From NCBI GenBank assembly GCA_016777325.1, contig JADHRQ010000002.1, forward strand, positions 1 through 64,000: a DNA stretch of 64,000 bases, read 5' to 3'. The DNA comes from Flavobacteriales bacterium (GTDB taxonomy: Bacteria; Bacteroidota; Bacteroidia; Flavobacteriales; Flavobacteriaceae). Numbering within the stretch: position 1 is the stretch's first letter; the number at the start of each line of letters is the position of its first letter. Position numbers and translations under genes: made by a program. Below are positions 28,097 through 36,544 of the stretch, one piece after another. Under the pieces are notes generated by a model, which saw only the letters and a list, made by a program, of their open reading frames with translations, was not told where the DNA came from and searched no databases.

Positions 28097-29803
28097 ATGC
28101 AAAACAAATTTGATGCTATAGTTGTAGGAACGGGAATAAGTGGTGGATGGGCAGCAAAAGAATTGACCGAAAAAGGTCTTAAAACTCTTGTACTTGAAAG
28201 AGGGAGAATGATAAACCATATTGATGACTATCATACCGCTAATATGGATCCATGGGATTTTGAAGGAGGGGATACTATTACTCAAGAAGCATACAAAAGA
28301 CAACCAAAACAAAGTAGAACAGGATATGTTAATAAAAAGTCATCTAGACATTTTTTTGTTGATGATTTAGAACACCCATATAATGATGATGAAAATAAAT
28401 TTAACTGGATTAGAGGATATCATGTAGGTGGTAGATCGCTTACATGGGGTAGACATACATATAGATTAAGTGAATTTGACTTTGAAGCAAATTTGAAAGA
28501 TGGAATAGCAGTTGATTGGCCTATAAGATATAAAGACATTGCACCTTGGTATGATTATGTTGAACAATATATTGGAGTTCAAGGAAGACTAGAGGGACTT
28601 CCTCAATTTCCAGATGGAAAATTCTTAAAACCATTTGAATTAAATGTTTTAGAAAACCATATGAGACAAAGTATTTCAAAGAACTTTAATGATGGCAGAA
28701 TACTTTCAAATGCAAGAACAGCACATATTACAGAAGGTACTAAACCTGGTCTTGGAAGAGTCACTTGTCAATACAGAAATAGATGTATGAGAGGTTGTCC
28801 ATATGGAGCTTACTTTAGTAGCAACTCATCTACATTACCTGCTGCTGAAGCTACAGGAAATATGACACTAATGCCTAATTCAATTGTGCATGAAATTATT
28901 TATGATGAAGACAAAAAAATTGCCAAAGGTGTTAGAGTGATAGATTCAGAAAATAATGAGTCTTATGAGTATTTTGCTAAGGTTATATTTTTATGTTCAT
29001 CTGCAGTTGCATCAACATCAATTTTAATGCAATCAAAATCAAATAGATTTCCTAATGGTATGGGAAATGATTCTGGAGAGTTAGGGCATAACTTAATGGA
29101 TCATCATTTTCAAGTAGGAGCATCTGGAACTTTTGAAGGTTTTAAAAATAAAACTACTTACGGAAGAAAACCTGCTGGTTTTTTTATTCCAAGATTTAGA
29201 AACTTAGGTGGAAAAACTGATAGAAAAGACTTCATTAGAGGTTATGGTTATCAAGGCGGAGCAAATAGAGGTTTTATGAGTATAGCAGACAGCAAAGAAG
29301 AGCTAGTATCATATGGTACAAGACTAAAAGAAAATATTGTTAAACCAGATGAATGGACAGCTAGTATGACTGCATTCGGTGAAATTCTTCCTTATCATGA
29401 AAATAAAATGACATTAGATTATAATAAAAAAGATAAGTGGGGTCTCCCAACAGTTACTTTTGATGCAAAGATTAAAGAAAATGAATTTGCAATGAGAAAA
29501 GACATGAAACAACAAGCTGAAGAAATGCTTGAAAGATCTGGATTCAAGGATATATATGGATGGGAGAGTAAATATGTTTTTGGTAATGGAATTCATGAGA
29601 TGGGTACAGCAAGGATGGGGCATGACCCAAAGACATCAATACTAAATGGAAATAATCAAATTCATGATGTTAAAAATGTTTATGTAACTGATGGTGCATG
29701 TATGACATCTGCTGGAAATCAAAACCCATCAATCACTTATATGGCTCTAACCGCAAGAGCTGCAAAGCATGCAGTTGATGAGCTCAATAAACAAAATATA
29801 TAG
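28097..29803 (+). CDS. GMC-family FAD dehydrogenase, catalytic subunit with C-x5-C-x3-C motif
   Basis: Oxidises a sugar or polyol using FAD. FAD-binding VVGTGISGGWAAKEL (residues 9-23), GGRSLTWGRHTYR (111-123) and the C-terminal catalytic region GIHEMGTARMG (His 500) with SAGNQNPS (Asn 543) identify the GMC fold. Cys 224, 230 and 234 in TCQYRNRCMRGCPYG give C-x5-C-x3-C, the spacing of the cluster ligands in three-subunit FAD glucose dehydrogenases. It has no signal peptide; the small subunit gene starts 4 bases later and carries a Tat-like signal, so co-export is likely. Length 568. By analogy with glucoside 3-dehydrogenases the product would be a 3-keto-glycoside. The specificity is inferred. 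Confidence 0.9.
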   Translation: MQNKFDAIVVGTGISGGWAAKELTEKGLKTLVLERGRMINHIDDYHTANMDPWDFEGGDTITQEAYKRQPKQSRTGYVNKKSSRHFFVDDLEHPYNDDENKFNWIRGYHVGGRSLTWGRHTYRLSEFDFEANLKDGIAVDWPIRYKDIAPWYDYVEQYIGVQGRLEGLPQFPDGKFLKPFELNVLENHMRQSISKNFNDGRILSNARTAHITEGTKPGLGRVTCQYRNRCMRGCPYGAYFSSNSSTLPAAEATGNMTLMPNSIVHEIIYDEDKKIAKGVRVIDSENNESYEYFAKVIFLCSSAVASTSILMQSKSNRFPNGMGNDSGELGHNLMDHHFQVGASGTFEGFKNKTTYGRKPAGFFIPRFRNLGGKTDRKDFIRGYGYQGGANRGFMSIADSKEELVSYGTRLKENIVKPDEWTASMTAFGEILPYHENKMTLDYNKKDKWGLPTVTFDAKIKENEFAMRKDMKQQAEEMLERSGFKDIYGWESKYVFGNGIHEMGTARMGHDPKTSILNGNNQIHDVKNVYVTDGACMTSAGNQNPSITYMALTARAAKHAVDELNKQNI

Positions 29804-29807
29804 AAAA

Positions 29808-30347
29808 ATGAATAGAAGAATAGCAATTAAAAGAATTGGATTATCATTTGGATCTATTTCACTCTCAACAGGAGTAATCTCTATGATTAAATCATGTCAA
29901 TCGCCAAACGCAGATCTAAAATTCTTCAGCTCTAACCAAATCTCTTTTCTAGATAGAGTTCTTGAAATTATTTTACCTGAAACTGAAACACCTGGAGCAT
30001 TATCGTTAAATCTTTCAAAATTTGTTGATTCATACGTTTCAGAAAACATAAGGAGTGAAGATCAAAAATATTTAATTGCAATGATCGATGAATTCACTCA
30101 TATGATTTTAAAATCAGAAAACCTAAAATCAATTGATCAAGCTGAAAACAATGTAATTGAAAAATATATTTCTGATCATATCGATAATGGAAGTATGATT
30201 GCAAATGATGGTAAAAATTATTCTCAAATTTGCGGTTTATTTCGAGAGATGGCAGTTAATTCTTATAAGGCTTCAGAGTATGTTATGACCAATAAACTTG
30301 GTTATGTTCCAATACCAGGATATTATGATGGTAACGTAGATGTTTAA
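29808..30347 (+). CDS. Gluconate 2-dehydrogenase subunit 3-like small subunit with Tat-like signal
   Basis: Small partner of the GMC subunit. I start it at the ATG 29808 (MNRRIAIKRIGLSFGS) rather than the track's 29769, which lies inside the GMC gene. It then begins with a twin-arginine RRIAIK and a hydrophobic stretch ending in a possible anchor Cys (IKSCQSP). The remainder matches the subunit 3 family: FLDRVLEIILPETETPGALSLNL and the end NKLGYVPIPGYYDG. The family acts as an export escort and stabiliser for the FAD subunit. Length 179 from this start. Its last 4 bases overlap the cytochrome gene on the opposite strand. Confidence 0.86.
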   Translation: MNRRIAIKRIGLSFGSISLSTGVISMIKSCQSPNADLKFFSSNQISFLDRVLEIILPETETPGALSLNLSKFVDSYVSENIRSEDQKYLIAMIDEFTHMILKSENLKSIDQAENNVIEKYISDHIDNGSMIANDGKNYSQICGLFREMAVNSYKASEYVMTNKLGYVPIPGYYDGNVDV

Positions 30348-30760
30348 TCTAGTGTTCTAAAATATTCAATAATCTCTCTTGCTTCATCTTCAATTAAATT
30401 TTGATTATACATATACTCATTATTATATTCTATCAATAATTTTTTAGCTATTGGATCTTTCTCAAGCATCTCGGTTGGATTTAGTATCATATTCATTATC
30501 CATTCAGGTGATCTCCTATCAAATATTCCTTCAATTGCTGGTCCTATAGATTCTTCATTAATCATATGACAAGATGTACAAAGCTGATTAAATAATTTCT
30601 TTCCAGACTTAGCCAGGGTATGATTTATTTCAGTATCTAAGACTATTTCACTTATAGGCCCAATTCCTTTATTGTTTTTTAGTGATGAAAAAGAAGACTC
30701 TTTTGATTGAGAGTCACATCCTAAAGCAATAATTAAAAGTAAAAAAATAAACTTATACAT
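30344..30760 (-). CDS. c-type cytochrome lipoprotein
   Basis: Periplasm-side electron carrier. The start is the ATG at 30760 (MYKFIFLLLIIALGCDSQ), which gives a clean lipoprotein signal with Cys 15; the track's TTG at 30781 adds seven residues in front. One haem motif CTSCH (61-65) is followed by the family-typical IGPAIEGIFDRRSPEWIMNMI and NPTEM, with Met as probable sixth ligand. Length 138. It follows the azurin gene by 29 bases and converges on the GMC/small-subunit pair. I infer that it accepts electrons from the GMC dehydrogenase, alone or together with azurin. Confidence 0.88.
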   Translation of the reverse strand: MYKFIFLLLIIALGCDSQSKESSFSSLKNNKGIGPISEIVLDTEINHTLAKSGKKLFNQLCTSCHMINEESIGPAIEGIFDRRSPEWIMNMILNPTEMLEKDPIAKKLLIEYNNEYMYNQNLIEDEAREIIEYFRTLD

Positions 30761-30789
30761 TTTAACAAGGTAAGAAATCAAATTGAAAT

Positions 30790-31287
30790 CTAGGTAACTA
30801 TAAACTCACCCATCATAAGTTGATAGTGCCCAGGAAATGAGCAAATAAAGATATAGGTTCCTGGCTCAGGTGCATCAAAAGTTATAGTATCAGACTCACC
30901 CCCACCCAACATTCTTGTATACACTAATTCATCACCTCCATCAGGAATATATTCAGTATTTCTTGCACCTGCAGCTCTTAGAGCGTATTCATTTACATCA
31001 ATATCTTTTTTAAGCAAAACAAAATTGTGACCCATCGAACTTACAGGAAATCTTCCAGTGTGATTTAATGTTAGAGTAACTTTTTCATTAGAGTTGACTC
31101 TAATAATTTTTCTATCAAATTTCATTTGATCATTAGAGTTAAGAGTAACAGTATTTGAAACCATGTTACCTTGAACGATTGTAGGCTCTTCTTTAACCCT
31201 CTCGTATTGAAATTTTTCTTTTGTGTTATTTGAGTTGTTACAAGAGAATGTAAATAATGATAATACCAGTATGAGTTTAATTTTCAT
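30790..31287 (-). CDS. Azurin-type blue copper protein, lipoprotein
   Basis: Type 1 copper electron carrier. The copper ligands are readable: His 87 in SSMGHNFVLLK, Cys 149, His 154 and Met 158 in FICSFPGHYQLMMGEF, the standard azurin loop. The signal MKIKLILVLSLFTFSC followed by NNSNN makes it a lipoprotein, with an added linker of about 35 residues before the azurin domain. Length 165. It is the first gene of a two-gene unit with the cytochrome c. Possible roles are relay from the sugar dehydrogenase to cytochrome oxidase, or a general redox buffer. Confidence 0.92.
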   Translation of the reverse strand: MKIKLILVLSLFTFSCNNSNNTKEKFQYERVKEEPTIVQGNMVSNTVTLNSNDQMKFDRKIIRVNSNEKVTLTLNHTGRFPVSSMGHNFVLLKKDIDVNEYALRAAGARNTEYIPDGGDELVYTRMLGGGESDTITFDAPEPGTYIFICSFPGHYQLMMGEFIVT

Positions 31288-31304
31288 GTACTTAAGATTA
31301 ATTT

Positions 31305-31312
31305 CAAATTTA
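31305..31312 (-). promoter_or_regulatory. Candidate -7 box for azurin-cytochrome c
   Basis: On the minus strand the sequence reads TAAATTTG, a full TAnnTTTG match, 17 bases before the azurin ATG. No convincing -33 element is seen. The 79-base spacer to the DMT gene leaves room for a separate promoter. Confidence 0.4.
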
Positions 31313-31366
31313 TCACAGAAAAATTAAATTAACTATAATAATTGATTATAATTTATTATTAGATAA

Positions 31367-32257
31367 TTAGTTATTTCTATTACGAGTAGAGACTAGGTAT
31401 ATACCTATAAAAACCAATAAACAAGAGAATAATTTTGTAGTATCTAATATGTCATTACCAGTAATTAATGCAAAGCCAATTGTTATTATAGGCTGAAGAT
31501 AAATAAATGAACCAACTGTGGTTGGAGGTAAAGTTTTTAAGGCATATACGTTAAATAAATAAGTTAAAAATGTTGTGCCAATAACAACATACGCCATTCG
31601 CCAAATTGCAAACCAAGGAAGTTCAGTCCAATTAACTTCAACAAATTGATTAAAAGTAATAGGTGTGGATAAAATTAATCCAATTAAAAATAGCCACTTC
31701 ATTAAAGTGAAAATATTATACTTATTTGTTAATGGCTTAATTACAATTAAATAACCTGCATAGGCAGATGCATTTAGTAAAAAAAACGAATTTCCAAGTG
31801 GAATATTTGGGGCGTTTATTCCAGTTTTACTACTATTAAGTATTAAAAAAACTGCACCAGCAAATCCAATTAAAATTCCAATAATTTTTTTCGTAGTTAT
31901 CTTTTCTTTTAAAACAAAGTATGAAAGTATTAGAACTAAAACAGGAGATAAAGTTATAATAATACCACTATTAATAGGTGTTGACAACTCAAGACCTCTA
32001 AAAAAAGCAAGCATATTAATACACATTCCTAATATTGCAGCAAGAAGTATTTTTAAAAAATCTTTCTTTTCAATTTTTTCATTAGGTGTAAATAGACCTA
32101 TTAGCCAGAAAATTAAACTTGCACCTAGTAACCGTAACATGATAAATCCAGATGACCCAATATAAACAGGCATGACTTCTTTTGCTAGAGTATGATTAAT
32201 ACCATAAATACTGGTAGCTAAAAAAGCTGCAATTAAAGCTAGATATCTTTTATTCAT
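31367..32257 (-). CDS. DMT superfamily transporter with two EamA domains
   Basis: Inner-membrane exporter of small metabolites, often amino acids. It has about ten hydrophobic segments in two EamA repeats: ATSIYGINHTLAKEVMP and LVLILSYFVLKEKITTKKIIGILIGFAG end the first half, and FLTYLFNVYALKTLPPTTVGSFIYLQPI lies in the second. Length 296 is typical. It is a single gene, divergent from the cystathionine-synthase-like gene. The substrate is unknown. Confidence 0.88.
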   Translation of the reverse strand: MNKRYLALIAAFLATSIYGINHTLAKEVMPVYIGSSGFIMLRLLGASLIFWLIGLFTPNEKIEKKDFLKILLAAILGMCINMLAFFRGLELSTPINSGIIITLSPVLVLILSYFVLKEKITTKKIIGILIGFAGAVFLILNSSKTGINAPNIPLGNSFFLLNASAYAGYLIVIKPLTNKYNIFTLMKWLFLIGLILSTPITFNQFVEVNWTELPWFAIWRMAYVVIGTTFLTYLFNVYALKTLPPTTVGSFIYLQPIITIGFALITGNDILDTTKLFSCLLVFIGIYLVSTRNRNN

Positions 32258-32321
32258 TCCAAAATTTATGCAACAAAGAAAATCATTTTAATATAATTAA
32301 AAACCTAATTTCGAATATCTT

Positions 32322-32329
32322 TATCTTTG
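32322..32329 (+). promoter_or_regulatory. Candidate -7 box giving a leaderless transcript
   Basis: TATCTTTG fits TAnnTTTG and ends only 5 bases before the ATG at 32335. In Bacteroidota transcription usually begins several bases after this box, so the mRNA would start at or beside the start codon. Confidence 0.4.
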
Positions 32330-32334
32330 TTATT

Positions 32335-33486
32335 ATGAAGAAAAAAATGAAGTTCAACACAAAAGCAATTCATGGTGGTCAAATTCTTGACCCAGCATAT
32401 GGATCTGTTATGACTCCTATATATCAAACATCAACATATGCTCAAACTTCTCCCGGAAAACACAAAGGATATGAGTATAGTAGAACACACAATCCTACAA
32501 GAACAAACTTCGAAAGGTCTATTGCTTCTTTAGAAAATGGAGATCATGGACTTGCATTTTCATCCGGATTAGCAGCAATTGATGCTATAATGAAAACTTT
32601 AAACCCAGGAGATGAAATAATATCTACTAATGATTTGTATGGAGGAAGCTATAGATTATTTAAGACAATATTTGAAAAATATGATTTGAAATTCCACTTT
32701 GTAAATATGGAAGATTTAAAGTCGGTTGAAGAAAAAATTAATAAAAACACTAAACTATTTTGGGCAGAGACTCCAACTAACCCGATGATGAATGTAGTTG
32801 ATATTAGGTCAATGTCAAATCTATCAAAAAAAAATAATATTTTACTTTGTGTTGATAACACTTTTGCTACACCATTTATTCAAAGACCTTTAGACTTAGG
32901 AGCTGACATTGTGATGCATTCTGCAACTAAATATATTGCAGGTCATAGCGATGTAGTTATTGGTGCAATAGTTGTAAACGACTCAATTCTTAATGAGAAA
33001 TTATCCTTTATACAGAATGCTTCTGGAGCAACTCCAGGCCCAATGGATTGTTTTCTAACATTAAGAGGAATAAAAACACTTCATTTAAGAATGCAAAGAC
33101 ATTCTGAAAATGCAGAAAAAATTGCAAAATATTTGAAAAATCATAAAAAAATATCAAAAGTATATTGGGCAGGATTTAAAGATCATAAAAATTATGAAAT
33201 TGCAAAAAATCAGATGGATTTTTTTGGAGGAATGGTTTCATTTATTCCAGTTGATGACACATTTGAAGCTGCAAAGAAAATTGCAGAAAATCTTAATTTA
33301 TTCACTTTGGCAGAATCATTAGGAGGGGTAGAAAGTCTATGTTGTCACCCATCAAGTATGACTCACGCTTCAATTCCTGAGGATGAGAGAAAGAAATCAG
33401 GTTTAGTTGAATCATTATTAAGATTAAGTGTTGGAGTAGAAGATGTAGATGACTTAATTGATGATTTAAATCAAGCCATAGGATAA
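32335..33486 (+). CDS. Cystathionine gamma-synthase/lyase-type PLP enzyme
   Basis: Trans-sulfuration PLP enzyme of the Cys/Met metabolism family. The motifs are AIHGGQILDPAYGSVMTPIYQTSTY near the N-terminus, YSRTHNPTRTNFE (about 44-56), the substrate region AETPTNPMMNVVDI, the PLP lysine in MHSATKYIAGHSDVVIG (about 200-216) and the end LAESLGGVESLCCHPSSMTH. Length 383 is normal. Synthase (MetB), lyase (MetC/CGL) and methionine gamma-lyase forms cannot be separated safely by eye. It precedes lpxH by 5 bases but shares no obvious pathway with it. Confidence 0.88.
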   Translation: MKKKMKFNTKAIHGGQILDPAYGSVMTPIYQTSTYAQTSPGKHKGYEYSRTHNPTRTNFERSIASLENGDHGLAFSSGLAAIDAIMKTLNPGDEIISTNDLYGGSYRLFKTIFEKYDLKFHFVNMEDLKSVEEKINKNTKLFWAETPTNPMMNVVDIRSMSNLSKKNNILLCVDNTFATPFIQRPLDLGADIVMHSATKYIAGHSDVVIGAIVVNDSILNEKLSFIQNASGATPGPMDCFLTLRGIKTLHLRMQRHSENAEKIAKYLKNHKKISKVYWAGFKDHKNYEIAKNQMDFFGGMVSFIPVDDTFEAAKKIAENLNLFTLAESLGGVESLCCHPSSMTHASIPEDERKKSGLVESLLRLSVGVEDVDDLIDDLNQAIG

Positions 33487-33491
33487 AATTT

Positions 33492-34259
33492 ATGGAAATT
33501 CCAAAAGACAAGAAAATATACTTTAGTTCTGATAATCATCTTGGTTCTCCATCAACCAAAGAGAGTCATAAAAGAGAAAAAATATTTGTTTCATGGCTTG
33601 AATCTATTAAAAATGATGCTGATATAGTCTTTTTGCTCGGAGATCTTTTTGATTTTTGGTTTGAATATAAAGAAGCTGTTCCCCGAGGATTCACTAGAGT
33701 TTTAGGAAAACTTGCAGAGCTATCTGATTCTGGAATTAAAATTTACTTTTTTATTGGAAATCATGATTATTGGATGACTGACTATTTTGAAAAGGAATTA
33801 AACATCAAAGTTTTTAAATCACCAGAGTTATTTATTTTTAATTCAAAATCTTTTTTAATAGGTCATGGAGATGGACTGGGACCTGGAGATTACGGGTATA
33901 AAAGAATGAAATTAGTTCTATCAAATCCCTTTTTTATATGGTTGTTTAGGTTGTTGCATCCAGATATAGGTATTAAACTTGGTAAATATTTATCTCAAAG
34001 CAATAAGCTTATGTCTGGAAAAGAAGATAAAGACTTTAAAGGAGAAGATAATGAGTGGTTAATTCAATATTGTTTAAAAAGATTGACTAATGAGCATATT
34101 GACTATTTTATTTTTGGTCATAGACATTTACCTATTGTACACCAGTTAAAACCTAAATCAAAATATATAAATTTAGGTGATTGGATCACTCATTATACAT
34201 TCGGTGTTTTTGATGGAAAAACTTTTAATCTAAGAAACTATCTAAAGAAAAATGATTGA
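33492..34259 (+). CDS. lpxH: UDP-2,3-diacylglucosamine diphosphatase (LpxH-type)
   Basis: Lipid A synthesis: hydrolyses UDP-diacylglucosamine to lipid X. It is a metallophosphoesterase with the metal motifs SSDNHLG (Asp, His), LLGDLFDFWFEY (about 46-57), FFIGNHDYWM (about 82-91), LIGHGDGLGPGDYGYK and the C-terminal FGHRHLPI. GDLFDFW and GDGLGPGD are characteristic of LpxH relatives in Bacteroidota. Length is 255. The 3' end overlaps hflX by 8 bases. Confidence 0.88.
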   Translation: MEIPKDKKIYFSSDNHLGSPSTKESHKREKIFVSWLESIKNDADIVFLLGDLFDFWFEYKEAVPRGFTRVLGKLAELSDSGIKIYFFIGNHDYWMTDYFEKELNIKVFKSPELFIFNSKSFLIGHGDGLGPGDYGYKRMKLVLSNPFFIWLFRLLHPDIGIKLGKYLSQSNKLMSGKEDKDFKGEDNEWLIQYCLKRLTNEHIDYFIFGHRHLPIVHQLKPKSKYINLGDWITHYTFGVFDGKTFNLRNYLKKND

Positions 34260-35451
34260 GTCTCAAAAATCAAACTTTGAAAGAAGTGTATTAGTTGGAA
34301 TTATTAATGATTCTCAAAATGAAGAAAAGCTAGATGAATTTCTTGAGGAATTAGAATTTTTGTCTGTAACAGCAGGAGGTGAAGTTGTAAAAAAATTTAA
34401 ACAAAAAATTAATATTCCTAATCCAAAAACTTTTATAGGCAAAGGAAAAATTGAAGAAATTCAAAAATATGTTAAAAATAATGATGTATCGATTGTTATT
34501 TTTGATGATGAACTTACACCCACTCAACAATCCAACATAGAAAAGTTATTAAAGTGTAAAATTCTAGATAGAACAGCTTTAATTCTTGATATTTTTGCTC
34601 AAAGAGCTAAAACAAGTTATGCCAAAACCCAAGTTGAATTAGCTCAATATGAATACTTACTTCCTAGGTTAAAAGGTCTTTGGACTCACCTTGAAAGACA
34701 AAAGGGTGGGATAGGTATGAGAGGGCCTGGAGAAACAGAAATAGAAACAGACAGAAGAATTGTAAGAGATAAAATATCATTATTAAAAAAGAAGCTATCT
34801 ACCATTGATAAGCAAATGAAAGTCCAAAGAGGTAATAGAGGATCATTAGTTAGAGTTGCACTAGTAGGATATACTAATGTTGGAAAATCAACAATAATGA
34901 ATTTATTGTCAAAAAGTAAAGTCTTTGCTGAAAATAAATTATTTGCAACTCTCGATACGACAGTTAGAAAAGTTGTAATTAACACATTACCTTTCCTTTT
35001 AACAGATACAGTTGGTTTTATCAGAAAACTACCAACTCAGTTGATAGAGTCATTTAAAAGTACTTTAGAAGAGGTAAAAGATGCAGATATTCTTCTTCAT
35101 ATAGTAGACATATCTCATCCAAGTTTTGAAGATCATATTACTTCGGTGAATAAAATTCTTAGTGAAATTAATTGTCATAATAAGTATAACCTAATGATAT
35201 TTAATAAAATTGATAATTATAAACAGGTTGATTTTAATGACTCTCATTCTAAAAATAATAGCCATTTTTCTTTGATGCAGTGGAGGAATACGTGGATGAA
35301 TAAAACAAACGGAAAAGCATTATTTGTGTCTGCAAAAAATAAAATTAACTTTGATAACTTGAAGAGAGAAATTTATGAAATAGTTAAAAATGTGGATATG
35401 AGTCATTACCCTAAAAATGATTATTTATACCCAGAATATTTTTCTAAATAA
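34252..35451 (+). CDS. hflX: GTPase HflX
   Basis: Ribosome-associated GTPase that splits or rescues stalled ribosomes. The N-terminal HflX domain has KTFIGKGKIEEI and FDDELTPTQQSNIE; the middle LKGLWTHLERQKGGIGMRGPGETEIETDRR is diagnostic. The G domain has G1 VGYTNVGKST (about 203-212), G3 DTVGFIRKLP and G4 FNKID. Length 399 is normal. It ends in front of a hairpin-forming repeat and the moxR operon. Confidence 0.95.
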   Translation: MIESQKSNFERSVLVGIINDSQNEEKLDEFLEELEFLSVTAGGEVVKKFKQKINIPNPKTFIGKGKIEEIQKYVKNNDVSIVIFDDELTPTQQSNIEKLLKCKILDRTALILDIFAQRAKTSYAKTQVELAQYEYLLPRLKGLWTHLERQKGGIGMRGPGETEIETDRRIVRDKISLLKKKLSTIDKQMKVQRGNRGSLVRVALVGYTNVGKSTIMNLLSKSKVFAENKLFATLDTTVRKVVINTLPFLLTDTVGFIRKLPTQLIESFKSTLEEVKDADILLHIVDISHPSFEDHITSVNKILSEINCHNKYNLMIFNKIDNYKQVDFNDSHSKNNSHFSLMQWRNTWMNKTNGKALFVSAKNKINFDNLKREIYEIVKNVDMSHYPKNDYLYPEYFSK

Positions 35452-35453
35452 TT

Positions 35454-35479
35454 TTTGGTTAACTTCTAATTTAACCAAA
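35454..35479. repeat. Inverted repeat between hflX and moxR
   Basis: TTTGGTTAA and TTAACCAAA form perfect 9-base arms around an 8-base loop, starting 3 bases after the hflX stop. A short CCTT-aac-AAGG follows directly at 35480-35490. There is no T-run after either, so a standard intrinsic terminator is not clear; it could be a weak terminator or an operator for the moxR/Bat operon. Confidence 0.4.
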
Positions 35480-35536
35480 CCTTAACAAGGATTTTACTAA
35501 TAAATTTTGAAATTTGAATAAATAAATTGTGTAATT

Positions 35537-36541
35537 ATGAGTGAAAACAAAACAAGTATTGATTTGAGTAAAAAAGATGAACTAATAAAGCAAGAAAGTG
35601 CTTTTGTAGATCTTCTTTCTCTTGAAATAAATAAAAAAATCATAGGTCAAAAGAAAATGATAGAAAGACTAATGATAGGACTTCTTGGTAAAGGACACAT
35701 TTTACTTGAGGGAGTCCCAGGTCTAGCTAAAACACTTGCCATTAATAGCTTAAGCAAAGCTGTAAAAGGGTCATTTAGTAGGATTCAATTTACACCTGAT
35801 TTACTTCCAGCAGATGTAGTTGGTACAATGATTTATAATATGAAAGAAGGTAACTTCTCAATAAAACAAGGGCCAGTATTTGCTAATTTTGTTTTAGCCG
35901 ATGAAATTAATAGAGCTCCAGCAAAAGTTCAATCAGCATTGCTTGAGGCAATGCAAGAGAAACAGGTGACTATAGGAGATAAAACCTTTAAATTATCGGA
36001 TCCTTTTCTAGTAATGGCAACTCAAAACCCCGTTGAACAAGAAGGTACCTATCCTTTACCTGAAGCTCAAATAGACAGGTTTATGCTAAAAGTAGTTGTT
36101 GATTATCCCAATTTAGACGAAGAACAAAAAATTATGAACATGAATCTTTCTTCTTCAAAAGAAATAATTAAACCAGTTGTTACAACAAAACAAATTACTT
36201 CTGCCCAAGAAATTGTTAATGATGTATATATGGATGAAAAAATTGAAAAGTATATACTTGATTTAATTTTTTGCACCAGGTATCCTGAGAAATATAATCT
36301 TAAAAGTTTATCTCCACTCATCTCATTTGGTGCTTCTCCACGTGGAAGTATAAATCTTGCATTAGCCTCAAAATGTTATGCATTTATAAAACATAGAGGT
36401 TTTGTAATCCCAGAAGATATTAGAGAAGTCGTTACGGATGTTTTAAGACATAGAATAGGTTTGACATATGAAGCTGAAGCTGAGAATGTGTCTACTGAGG
36501 ATATAATTAAACAAATTGTAAATACTGTTGAAGTACCATAA
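35537..36541 (+). CDS. MoxR-family AAA+ ATPase
   Basis: AAA+ chaperone that probably remodels the VWA-domain proteins encoded downstream. Walker A GVPGLAKTLAI (about 59-69), Walker B VLADEINRAPAK (about 114-125), sensor MATQNPVEQEGTYPLPEAQIDRF (about 157-179) and the C-terminal lid with FGASPRGSINL. Length 334 is standard. It is the first gene of an eight-gene run, moxR-DUF58-hypothetical-batA-batB-batC-batD-batE, with gaps of 0-3 bases or overlaps throughout. Confidence 0.94.
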   Translation: MSENKTSIDLSKKDELIKQESAFVDLLSLEINKKIIGQKKMIERLMIGLLGKGHILLEGVPGLAKTLAINSLSKAVKGSFSRIQFTPDLLPADVVGTMIYNMKEGNFSIKQGPVFANFVLADEINRAPAKVQSALLEAMQEKQVTIGDKTFKLSDPFLVMATQNPVEQEGTYPLPEAQIDRFMLKVVVDYPNLDEEQKIMNMNLSSSKEIIKPVVTTKQITSAQEIVNDVYMDEKIEKYILDLIFCTRYPEKYNLKSLSPLISFGASPRGSINLALASKCYAFIKHRGFVIPEDIREVVTDVLRHRIGLTYEAEAENVSTEDIIKQIVNTVEVP

Positions 36542-36544
36542 TTA

